This document shows positions 25,067-32,686 of a stretch of DNA of 64,000 nt, one piece after another (within the stretch, counting starts at the first letter, position 1; each line of letters begins with the position of its first letter). The DNA is from JACKAQ01 sp965227145 (lineage in GTDB: Bacteria > Calditrichota > Calditrichia > RBG-13-44-9 > J075). The position numbers and the translations under genes were made by a program. Under the pieces are notes generated by a model. It did no database searches and had not been told where the DNA came from. It saw only the letters and a program-made list of their open reading frames with translations. The stretch spans positions 1,550,001 to 1,614,000 of the forward strand of contig OZ245730.1 in NCBI GenBank assembly GCA_965227145.1, given 5' to 3'.

Positions 25067-27691
25067 TTAACGGGATAGCGTCATTTTATTCATTTGCGAC
25101 CGCGATTGCTGACCGTTGATATCCAGCCGGTAAAAATAGGTGCCGCTGGCAACCGCTTCTCCGCGATTGTTGCGCCCGTCCCATTCAAAATCATGCGATC
25201 CGGCAGACACATTTCCATCACCCAGATTGCGCACGGTTCGACCGAGATTATCAAAAATGGTCAACCGGATATCCGCAGACATCGCCAGTTTTACCGGAAT
25301 TGTTGTGGTCGGGTTAAAGGGATTCGGGTAATTTTGCAACAGTGCGAAATCCTGCGGTGCGTTGTCCGTCGCCGGATCGTCGATGCCAACGAGAATTTGG
25401 GCGAGATCCATTTTATACATCGAGCGGGCGTGGGTGCCGATCGCCAGATAATCCGCGGTTTCGTGCACTTTCATGTCGTACACCGTAACCATCGGGAAAT
25501 CGCTGCTGATGTATTCCCAACTCAGTCCGTCGTCCACGCTGTAATATGCACCCAAATCCGAACCGGCAAACAAATAGGTGCGGAAATTATCATCGGTGAA
25601 TACCGCAAATGCGTTTACCGGTGCCTCCGGCAAATTCGCTGTAATATCTTCCCAACTGGCACCGAGGTTGGTTGTGCGCATCACTTTCGCTTCCGGTTCT
25701 TTCCAGCGCAGTCCATTGAATGTGGCGTATGCGGTTGCTTCGTCCACGGGATGCGCAATTACCCGGGTTACCCAGCGATTGGGCAAACCGGCGGAAACAT
25801 TACTCCAATTGCTGCCGCCATCGGTGGTGACCCACACTTTTCCGTCATCCGTTCCGGCCCAAACCACGCTCGTGAGCGCGGGCGAAACGCCGATCGTCGT
25901 TACCGTGCCGAGCCGCGATCCGGGTGTGGCGTTGTGCAGCACCGGGCTGACCGCCGTCCAGCTGGATGCGCCGTTGGTAGTTTTCCACACGCGATCTGAT
26001 CCATAATATAAAATACTGCTGTTTACGGGATCCATCACCACCGGGGTTGACCAGTTGGTTCTGCCGGAAATGCCGGAAGTCGCACCAAAAAACGATGCGC
26101 CGCCATTGGTGGATTTCCCGAGATTCCCATTTTGCGATTCCGCATAAATGATGTTCGGGTTGGAATGATCGACGATCACATAAAATCCGTCGCCACCAAA
26201 AATGCGCGTCCAGTCATCTGTGGCGCCGGTGAGGGTGCGCAGCGTGCCGTTATCCTGCGTGCCGCCGTAAAGGCGTTCGGGATTGCTGCGATCCAGCCCG
26301 ATTTCGTAAAATTGGTTGACGGGAAGATCCGCCACTTTGGTGAAGTTGACGCCGCCATCGGTGGAAATATTGATGCCGCCATCGTTGCCATTCAAAATAT
26401 AATCCGGATTGGTTGGATGAAACGCCAGCGCATGATGATCGACATGCAAAATATTCGGCCCGCCGTAACCGTAAATGATCGGCCAACTGTCGCCGCCGTT
26501 AACGGAGCGCATGAACGCGACGTCCAGCACGTACACGATATCCGGGTTGGTCGGGTGCACCCGGATCTGTCCGAAATACCAACTGAATCCGCCCGTTCCA
26601 CTTGAAAGCTCGTCATCCGGGTCCACATTTGTCCAACTGTCGCCGAAATTTGTGGTTTTGAACAGACCGGCAATATTGTTGCCATTTGTGTAAATGGCGA
26701 ACGCAATTTCGGGATTGGCTGTGTAAATATCCAACCCGATCCGTCCGACATTCGTCGCGTCCGGGTTCGGCAATCCGCCGGTCAGTTCCGTCCAGTTGGC
26801 GCCGCCATCGGTGGTGCGATACAGACCGCTGGTTTCTCCGTAGAGATGTGTGCCAAATTCCGGGTAGCGAACGCGTTCCCACATTGCCACAATCATCCGT
26901 TGGGGATTTGCCGGATCAATAACCAAATCTGTCGCGCCGGTGGAATCGCTGATAAAGAAAATATTATCCCAGGTTGCGCCGCCGTCCGTGCTGCGATACA
27001 ATCCGCGATCCGGATTTGGGGCAAAATATGAGCCTTGCGCCGCGACAAATACTTCCTGCGTGTTAAGCGGATTCACCCGAACCCGCCCGATGGAAACGGT
27101 TTTTTCCAATCCCATCAATTGCCAGGTTGCACCCGCATCCGTCGATTTATAAAGACCGCCACCGGGCATATTGTTGTGTCCGCCGTTGGCTTCGCCGGTG
27201 CCGACATAAATGATATCCGGGTTTGTTGGGTCAATGCAAATATCACCAATGGTTAAGATAGTCACTTCGTCGAATACCGGAAACCAGGTGTTACCCGTAT
27301 CGGTAGATTTGAAAACACCGCCGGTTGCCGCCGCTGCGTAAACGATCGTCGGGTTTTGCGGATTAAATTCGATATCCACAATCCGCCCGCCGATATTGGA
27401 CGGTCCGGCAAATTCCACCGCCTGAACAGCCATCGGTTCGGCAGTGGCGCGCATTTGCCGTGCACGTTGGAATTCTTTGCGGAATGCCTCAGCGTCCGCA
27501 TTGCCGTATGGCGATGTTCGCCGCAGCCATTCCCATTCCGACGGGCGCATGTCCGGTCCCGGCTCACCTTTTTCGGAAAAAGCGACCGGCACCGCAGCTT
27601 GATCTGTTTCATTAAGCAACCAGATGCCGGCTGCAGCCAATACAACAAACAGTGTTATGTAACGCAATATTGATTTATGCGATGGATACAC
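25067..27691 (-). CDS. Large secreted BNR/VPS10-like beta-propeller protein with T9SS-type tail
   Basis: 874 aa. It starts with a hydrophobic segment (residues 9-25, ITLFVVLAAAGIWLLN), a signal anchor or uncleaved-looking signal peptide. Repeats of the type TNPDIIYVGTGEANGG and KSTDxGxTW run from about 90 to 750, in the arrangement of VPS10/sortilin-like glycosyl-hydrolase-annotated proteins. I see no catalytic motif, so hydrolase activity is not claimed. The C-terminal 95 residues (LLQNYPNPFNPTTTI to KMTLSR, with FDNLGRTVRNL and GTYFYRLD) form the FlgD-like T9SS sorting fold. It separates the kynurenine genes from the RidA gene. Role at the cell surface unknown. Confidence 0.9.
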   Translation of the reverse strand: MYPSHKSILRYITLFVVLAAAGIWLLNETDQAAVPVAFSEKGEPGPDMRPSEWEWLRRTSPYGNADAEAFRKEFQRARQMRATAEPMAVQAVEFAGPSNIGGRIVDIEFNPQNPTIVYAAAATGGVFKSTDTGNTWFPVFDEVTILTIGDICIDPTNPDIIYVGTGEANGGHNNMPGGGLYKSTDAGATWQLMGLEKTVSIGRVRVNPLNTQEVFVAAQGSYFAPNPDRGLYRSTDGGATWDNIFFISDSTGATDLVIDPANPQRMIVAMWERVRYPEFGTHLYGETSGLYRTTDGGANWTELTGGLPNPDATNVGRIGLDIYTANPEIAFAIYTNGNNIAGLFKTTNFGDSWTNVDPDDELSSGTGGFSWYFGQIRVHPTNPDIVYVLDVAFMRSVNGGDSWPIIYGYGGPNILHVDHHALAFHPTNPDYILNGNDGGINISTDGGVNFTKVADLPVNQFYEIGLDRSNPERLYGGTQDNGTLRTLTGATDDWTRIFGGDGFYVIVDHSNPNIIYAESQNGNLGKSTNGGASFFGATSGISGRTNWSTPVVMDPVNSSILYYGSDRVWKTTNGASSWTAVSPVLHNATPGSRLGTVTTIGVSPALTSVVWAGTDDGKVWVTTDGGSNWSNVSAGLPNRWVTRVIAHPVDEATAYATFNGLRWKEPEAKVMRTTNLGASWEDITANLPEAPVNAFAVFTDDNFRTYLFAGSDLGAYYSVDDGLSWEYISSDFPMVTVYDMKVHETADYLAIGTHARSMYKMDLAQILVGIDDPATDNAPQDFALLQNYPNPFNPTTTIPVKLAMSADIRLTIFDNLGRTVRNLGDGNVSAGSHDFEWDGRNNRGEAVASGTYFYRLDINGQQSRSQMNKMTLSR

Positions 27692-27910
27692 GAATTCCTC
27701 CGGGTGAAGATTGATAGTTAAATATCTGAAAAATATGTTATCAATTTATCGCTTTGCGGCATGCGTAAAAGTCGGGGCTAAGGATAAAGTAAGATTGCTA
27801 AAATCTCTGATTGCCCCGATAATATCAAAATTTCTTTAACTTGTAAAGAAATTAGCATTCATTAAACCTAAGTTTAGGCAGCGAAATAATATAATTACCG
27901 TGCCCGGATG

Positions 27911-28163
27911 ATGCAACGAAAATGCGTTCGGGGATGCAGCGCAGCTATTAAAATACGCAAACGCGTAGTTCAAAGATGCAAACGAGCGGTTCCGAGATGC
28001 AAGCTTGCATATCGGAAATGCAATCGTGCAGTAAAAAGATGCAATTGAGCTATTCTGAGGTGCATACGAGGGGTTCAAAAATGCAATCGTGCGGTAAAAG
28101 ATGCAATTGAGTTATTCCGAGGTGCATACGAGGGGTTCAATAATGCAACCGACCAGTATTGTG
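27911..28163. repeat. 21-bp tandem repeat array (about 11 units) with a 63-bp higher-order duplication
   Basis: Units start with (A/G)TGCA(A/T). Starts seen at 27911, 27934, 27953, 27976, 27997, 28018, 28039, 28060, 28081, 28101, 28122 and 28143; the right-hand units are 21 nt apart (one is 20). The block 28018-28080 is repeated almost exactly as 28081-28142 with one base deleted. There are no unique spacers, so this is not a CRISPR. The minus strand can be read as a heptapeptide repeat (SSIASFY, SRNRSFA) over 80 codons, but the 20-nt unit breaks the frame and no start signal is visible. It occupies most of the 528-nt gap between the BNR cargo gene and the RidA gene; the remaining 218 nt next to the cargo gene hold nothing I recognise. 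Confidence 0.9.
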
Positions 28164-28219
28164 GTTATTTTATCCATTATCACTTATCCTTAAAACCCCC
28201 CATTCTTTCGGGAATCTGC

Positions 28220-28648
28220 TCAATCATCGATAACGGCGATTACTTTCAGCTCAATGGCGATGGGCGTGGGTAGTGCGTTCACTTCAACCGTGGTGCGGCA
28301 GGGCTGGTTGTCGCGGAAATATTCCGCATAAATGCGGTTGTAAGCTGTAAAATCCGCTTTCATATTCGTAAGGAAAACGGTCACATCCACAACGTTTTCC
28401 CATTTTGCACCGGCGTCCTCAACAATAAAACGCACATTCTGAAAAACGGAATGGCACTGCGCCTCAATATCGTAATCAACAATATTGCCGTTGCTGTCAA
28501 GTGTTACGCCGGGAATCGCTGCCGAATTTTTGCTGCGCGGACCCACACCGGATAAAAACAACAAATTGCCCACCCGCCGGGCATGCGGATACAATCCCAC
28601 CGGCGCCGGTGCGCGATCTGAATTGCGAATGTCGTTAGGTGTTTTCAT
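28220..28648 (-). CDS. RidA-family protein, probable 2-aminomuconate deaminase
   Basis: 142 aa. YPHARRVGNLLFLSGVGPRS, DIEAQCHSVFQNVRFIVEDAGAKWENVVDVTVFLTNMKADF and PCRTTVEVNALP are RidA/YjgF motifs, with the conserved Arg in CRTTVEV and a Glu near the C-terminus (IAIELKVIAV). Among RidA proteins the PHARRxGxLLFLSGxGPR start resembles NbaF/AmnD-type 2-aminomuconate deaminases, which act two steps after ACMSD in the 3-hydroxyanthranilate meta-pathway. The neighbouring ACMSD and dioxygenase genes favour this over a generic enamine deaminase. The semialdehyde dehydrogenase that would act between them is not in the window. Substrate assignment is inferred. Confidence 0.85.
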   Translation of the reverse strand: MKTPNDIRNSDRAPAPVGLYPHARRVGNLLFLSGVGPRSKNSAAIPGVTLDSNGNIVDYDIEAQCHSVFQNVRFIVEDAGAKWENVVDVTVFLTNMKADFTAYNRIYAEYFRDNQPCRTTVEVNALPTPIAIELKVIAVIDD

Positions 28649-28708
28649 GATAACCTTTTGATTTGTAAAAATTTTCCCCGATGCCTGAAGCCAGATTTTC
28701 TCCCAACA

Positions 28709-28731
28709 GGCGATTCATGAATCGCCGCTAC
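28709..28731. repeat. Interspersed palindrome of the GTAG/CTAC family
   Basis: GGCGATTCATGAATCGCC is a perfect 18-bp palindrome followed by GCTAC. The centre ATTCATGAAT and the CTAC end are shared with the element at 31849-31876. Confidence 0.7.
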
Positions 28732-28769
28732 ACCTTCCACTCCAACTCTGTGGCAAAAATGAATGCGGT

Positions 28770-30035
28770 TTAGGTCAGCTCAGCGCCTTCTTTCCGGGCG
28801 ACATATGCGGCGCAGGTAATATCGCCGGTAACATTCACCACCGTGCGACACATATCCAGAATGCGATCGACCCCCAAAATGATGGCGATGCCCTCAGCCG
28901 GAACGTTGACCATCCCCAAAACCATCACCAAAAGGGGAATAGAGCCGGACGGCACGCCGGCAGAACCGACGGATATCAGCAAACTCATGATCACCACAAT
29001 TGTTTGCATGCCCAGCGACAAATCCACCCCGAACACTTGCGCCAGAAACAGCACGGTCACGCCTTCAAAAATGGCGGTGCCGTTCATGTTCATCGTTGCG
29101 CCCAACGGCAGCACAAATCCGGTAATTTTTGAGGGTATTCCAAGGTTTTTTTGCGAAACCAGAATGGTTGTCGGCAGCGTTGCGTTGCTGGAACTGGTGG
29201 AAATTGCGGTGAGCATCACCGTGCGTATCTTTTTGAAAAACTGCACCGGATTATATTTCACAAAAACGCGAATTAACACGGCAAATGCACCAAATTGGTG
29301 CAAGGTTAATCCCAGCAAAACAGTGACCACATACATGCTCAGGGCAATCAACAGGTCAAACCCAAATCGCGATGTAACGCTGAAAATCAACGCAGCTACG
29401 CCATACGGCGCCAGTTTCATGGCGATATCGATGATTTTGACGGTGATATCGTTGATGCCCTCCAATAGCCGGATGACCGGTTGCGCGCGCTCTTTGTCAA
29501 TTAACGTGAGCGCGATGCCCACCATCATTGTTACGAAGATCAGCGCCAGCATATCCGGATTTGGTCGTGCGATGGCTGCAATTGGATTTCGCGGCACAAA
29601 ATTCACCAACGTCTGGATGCCGAATTCATTTTTTCCGGCAGCGTTTTTCAACTCTGCAGCTTGTTCGCTGTAAGTTGTCATCATTTCTGTTTTGATTTCA
29701 TCCGACAAATAATCGCCGGGGCGAATCGTATTGACCAGCACCAAACCGATCATCACGGCGAGGGTTGTCACCAGCAAAAAATATGAAAAGGTGCGCATGC
29801 CGATTCTGCCGAGTTGCTTCAGATCGCCCATTTGCGTAACGCCCAATGCCAGGCTGGCAAAAACCAGCGGCACCACCATCATGATCAGCATGTTGAGAAA
29901 TATTTTCCCCAGCGGATCGCTGAGATATTTTTGAACCGCAAACAAAAACGGCGTTCCCGGCAGGAAATTATTACACAACACGCCGGCAACAGCACCAATC
30001 ACCAAACCCAGGAATATTTTCGTATGTCGCGCCAT
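28770..30035 (-). CDS. Dicarboxylate/amino acid:cation symporter (GltP/GltT family)
   Basis: 421 aa, eight membrane helices plus two hairpins. Family motifs are all present: the HP1 serine-rich STSSSNATLPTT, the TM7 sodium-site motif ATMNMNGTAIFEG (NMDGT-type), HP2 SAGVPSGSIPLLVMVL and TM8 GVDRILDMCRTVVNVTGD. The Arg in RTVVNVTGD favours acidic amino acids (glutamate/aspartate) over neutral ones; C4-dicarboxylates are also possible. It uses a sodium or proton gradient for uptake at the inner membrane. A single-gene unit between two gene-poor gaps (121 and 246 nt). No regulator beside it. Confidence 0.93.
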   Translation of the reverse strand: MARHTKIFLGLVIGAVAGVLCNNFLPGTPFLFAVQKYLSDPLGKIFLNMLIMMVVPLVFASLALGVTQMGDLKQLGRIGMRTFSYFLLVTTLAVMIGLVLVNTIRPGDYLSDEIKTEMMTTYSEQAAELKNAAGKNEFGIQTLVNFVPRNPIAAIARPNPDMLALIFVTMMVGIALTLIDKERAQPVIRLLEGINDITVKIIDIAMKLAPYGVAALIFSVTSRFGFDLLIALSMYVVTVLLGLTLHQFGAFAVLIRVFVKYNPVQFFKKIRTVMLTAISTSSSNATLPTTILVSQKNLGIPSKITGFVLPLGATMNMNGTAIFEGVTVLFLAQVFGVDLSLGMQTIVVIMSLLISVGSAGVPSGSIPLLVMVLGMVNVPAEGIAIILGVDRILDMCRTVVNVTGDITCAAYVARKEGAELT

Positions 30036-30281
30036 TGCAATGCTTTCTGTGAAAAATACGTTGGAAGTGTCGCCCTTTGGTTTGAAGAAAAAAGGGATGA
30101 AATTTAAAAGAGAGTTACAGAACTGCTGTTGATGGTGTAGCGGTTAAAATATGCAGATCAATCGAAAATTGCGGTGCCACCCGGTTTTGTGGATGGCAAC
30201 CGCATAATTCAATCCTCAGAATGTCCTAAAAATGTTTCAAAATAGCAAATGGGGAATAAAAATCCGGGTAAGAACGCCTGA

Positions 30282-31205
30282 TTAATTATTGGGATTTTGC
30301 TGATCCAGATCCAGCTTTTGCTGCCACCAATTACCGGCGCTTTCGGTGACATCGCGGGAAAATGTAATCAAATCATCCACCGGTCCGAAGAGCATCGATT
30401 GACCGCCGACCAGTATTCTTTTGGTTTCCGGATTGGCAGCGTCGTTACCATAATCGATTGCTGCAAGTTGTTGGGCAAACGGTGAATAACGGTGCAGATA
30501 TTCGCTGTTGCATTCCTGCCAAAATGTTTGCAACGATTGCAGATAGGCGTTTTCCAGCGCAATATGTTTGTCCATCGCGGCAACCTGAATGGCGTAAACC
30601 GCAGCCGGATCGTGACCTCTTCCCGCTTCTCCGAAGCTGATTAAAGGTAATTTTTGGATTTCGGACGCAGCCCAATTGTTAATTTCACTGTGTTTGGCGT
30701 CGCGATCCATGATTAACCGAACCCGTTTTTGTACAACGCCGTCCGGATTACTCATTGCCAGACCGATATTCGCGCCAAGCTCGCTGTTTAACGCCAATGC
30801 TTCGTTTACGGCATCAGATTCGGGAACCATTGCGCCGGGTGTTGACATTTGCATGGCAAAAGCCATCTGTTCTTCAAGGGTCATTGCTGCTAATTTTTTC
30901 TGGATTTCTGCGGGATCCATGGCTTGCATTCCCGACGCTGAAGGCATAGCCAGTGCGATGTTCAATTGTTCAATTTGTGTGCGAACCGGGCTGAGTTTGG
31001 CGATGATGGGTTGATAAAATGCATCGGTATCGCAGCGCCGCATGGACAATTCACCGGTGCAATTCATCCGGGAAAACGCTTCGTTTACATCCGCCGGTGG
31101 TGCCGGCACCTGATTCATAAAAGCCAAAATATCGACATTCACCATCTGCTGGCAAAACACCTGACAAGACAGTAAAATGAGTGCAAAAAATATTATCTTT
31201 TTCAT
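30282..31205 (-). CDS. Secreted protein of unknown function
   Basis: 307 aa with a clear signal peptide (1-18, MKKIIFFALILLSCQVFC). The mature part is mostly helical by appearance, with Met/Ala-rich stretches (ALAMPSASGMQAMDPAEIQKKLAAMTLEEQMAFAMQMS) and only a few cysteines. The sequence FAQQLAAIDYGND precedes a C-terminal NWWQQKLDLDQQNP. The Cys in the signal region (LLSCQ) could be a lipobox, but Gln after Cys and a second Cys make this uncertain. I do not recognise a family. Periplasmic or outer-membrane location is inferred from the signal only. It stands alone, with 246 and 296 nt of gene-free DNA on either side. Confidence 0.75.
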   Translation of the reverse strand: MKKIIFFALILLSCQVFCQQMVNVDILAFMNQVPAPPADVNEAFSRMNCTGELSMRRCDTDAFYQPIIAKLSPVRTQIEQLNIALAMPSASGMQAMDPAEIQKKLAAMTLEEQMAFAMQMSTPGAMVPESDAVNEALALNSELGANIGLAMSNPDGVVQKRVRLIMDRDAKHSEINNWAASEIQKLPLISFGEAGRGHDPAAVYAIQVAAMDKHIALENAYLQSLQTFWQECNSEYLHRYSPFAQQLAAIDYGNDAANPETKRILVGGQSMLFGPVDDLITFSRDVTESAGNWWQQKLDLDQQNPNN

Positions 31206-31501
31206 TATTTTCTCCTGAAATTGGATCTTTGAATATTAATTCAGAACTTTTACAATCTGTGATTGAACGGTGTCAATTATTGCTCAAATCACTGACTGAC
31301 GACGATATACGATGATCCCGAACAACTGTTTCCAAAATTTTTTGTTTGTGAAAAGACTTCAAAAGGGATGGCATATGTTGAGGGGAAATTGCGGATAAAC
31401 TGTCAATTCTCTTTGCATAATTTCCTGAAAAATAATATATTTAGCGAAGAAAATCATAACACGTTTGTAAAACAAGTTTAAGCGAATCAGAAAGCCGTTA
31501 G

Positions 31502-31849
31502 ATGGCAACCGAGCAAATTATTCATATCGTCGATCAGTTTTATTTTCTGATACTCCTGTTTTTACTGGCGCTGACCTGGCCCGGACTGAAAATGCCCGGA
31601 TTTTTCAAATTGCTGACCTATTTTTTGATTGTAGTTATTTGCGCATTCTTTTTTGTCCGCCCGATCGATCCGTCATCGTATCAGATGTACGGTTTTTTTG
31701 CAGGTGGCTCGCTCGAGGAAGGCATCAGCTATTTGTGGTATACCGGGGGAACCTGGTTCGAGGGATTTTTTGACGGTGTGATATTCTGTTTTGTGCTGGT
31801 GATTTTCTTTCATTTTTTGAATATGCTGTATAAACATTTCAAAAAATAG
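31502..31849 (+). CDS. Small membrane protein of unknown function
   Basis: 115 aa. Hydrophobic stretches are at about 10-27 (FYFLILLFLLALTWPGL), 33-53 (FFKLLTYFLIVVICAFFFV) and 88-110 (FFDGVIFCFVLVIFFHFLNMLY), giving probably three helices. The central loop has YQMYGFFAGGSLEEGISYLWYTGGTWFEG. I do not recognise a family. The frame ends in a TAG (31847-31849) whose last G is the first base of a palindromic element, so the C-terminus may have been set by insertion of that element. It is convergent with the Bat operon. The 296 nt upstream hold no gene I can see. Confidence 0.65.
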   Translation: MATEQIIHIVDQFYFLILLFLLALTWPGLKMPGFFKLLTYFLIVVICAFFFVRPIDPSSYQMYGFFAGGSLEEGISYLWYTGGTWFEGFFDGVIFCFVLVIFFHFLNMLYKHFKK

Positions 31850-31876
31850 TAGAGACAATTCATGAATTGTCGCTAC
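31849..31876. repeat. Interspersed palindrome of the GTAG/CTAC family
   Basis: GTAG, A, GACAATTCATGAATTGTC, G, CTAC: an almost perfect 28-bp inverted repeat with GTAG and CTAC ends. It lies between the convergent genes 31502-31849 and batE and may also act as a hairpin terminator. Confidence 0.75.
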
Positions 31877-31882
31877 TACTTC

Positions 31883-32674
31883 CTAAATAACACCCAAATA
31901 CTGCTGTTTTAACCAGCCGCTTTTGCCATCGGGCAACGCGATTTTTACCCATTCGCCACGGGTTTCCGCCATAGTTACTTTGGCGCCTTCGTGCAGTAAA
32001 AATACGTTTGTGCTGTTTTCTTCCGGCGCGCTGAGAACGTTTACCGTTGATGTCAGCACGATGGCTTCTTTTTGCGATTCATCCATAATATTGACTGCCA
32101 GCAAAGCACCTGCGCAAAAGGTGAGCACCGCTGCGCTGATGATTACCATACGAAATATTCTGCGGATAAACCCATCATTTACAAATAGATAAGCAATTCC
32201 AAAAAGCATTGATATGATGTAAAATATTGCCGTAATGCTCGTCCATCCGGCTAAAGAAAACATCCCTTTTGTGGATTCCCACCACCGCAGGAGCACAAAC
32301 GATTCCGGCATTACAATCCGGTCGCGCACTTTCAGGTTAACCAATTCGAGGTTGAATTGCAGTTCCGGGTCATCCGGATTCAATTTGCGGGCTTTTTCAA
32401 AATGGAGAACGGCATTTCCGATATCATCCATTTTGTAATAGCAGTTGCCCAAATTGTAATGAATTTCGCTGCTTTCGTAACCCGTATCCACTATTTTCTG
32501 ATACCACTCAATGGCCAATTCAAAATCATTTTGGCGATAGGCGGAATTACCCTGTTCAAAATAAAATTCGGCACCGCTTTGCGCGAAAAGGACGGACGAC
32601 AATAGCCATCCGGCAAAAATCAAAATGTTCGGGATTCGGTTCAATTGTGCCATCGTAAGTTTTTGTAAATACAT
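31883..32674 (-). CDS. batE: BatE: TPR and SH3-like membrane protein
   Basis: 263 aa. A signal peptide/anchor (about 13-32) is followed by TPR repeats (EFYFEQGNSAYRQNDFELAIEWYQKIV; EIHYNLGNCYYKMDDIGNAVLHFEKARKLNPDD). Two central membrane helices (about 140-165 and 172-195) lead to a C-terminal bacterial SH3 domain (VLTSTVNVLSAPEENSTNVFLLHEGAKVTMAE to GKSGWLKQQYLGVI). This is the BatE architecture, last gene of the Bat operon. Two in-frame ATGs (32674 and 32653) both lack a clear ribosome site; the first gives seven more residues. It probably helps assemble a periplasmic complex with BatA-D. Confidence 0.88.
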   Translation of the reverse strand: MYLQKLTMAQLNRIPNILIFAGWLLSSVLFAQSGAEFYFEQGNSAYRQNDFELAIEWYQKIVDTGYESSEIHYNLGNCYYKMDDIGNAVLHFEKARKLNPDDPELQFNLELVNLKVRDRIVMPESFVLLRWWESTKGMFSLAGWTSITAIFYIISMLFGIAYLFVNDGFIRRIFRMVIISAAVLTFCAGALLAVNIMDESQKEAIVLTSTVNVLSAPEENSTNVFLLHEGAKVTMAETRGEWVKIALPDGKSGWLKQQYLGVI

Positions 32675-32686
32675 GTTTTATTCATA

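Noticed and set aside
27836..28078. 80-codon minus-strand heptad-repeat frame
   Set aside because: Arises from the 21-bp DNA repeat; no ribosome site, and the frame is lost in the 20-bp unit. Kept as a repeat, not as a gene.
27911..28163. Possible CRISPR array
   Set aside because: Units are contiguous with no unique spacers and no cas genes are in the window.
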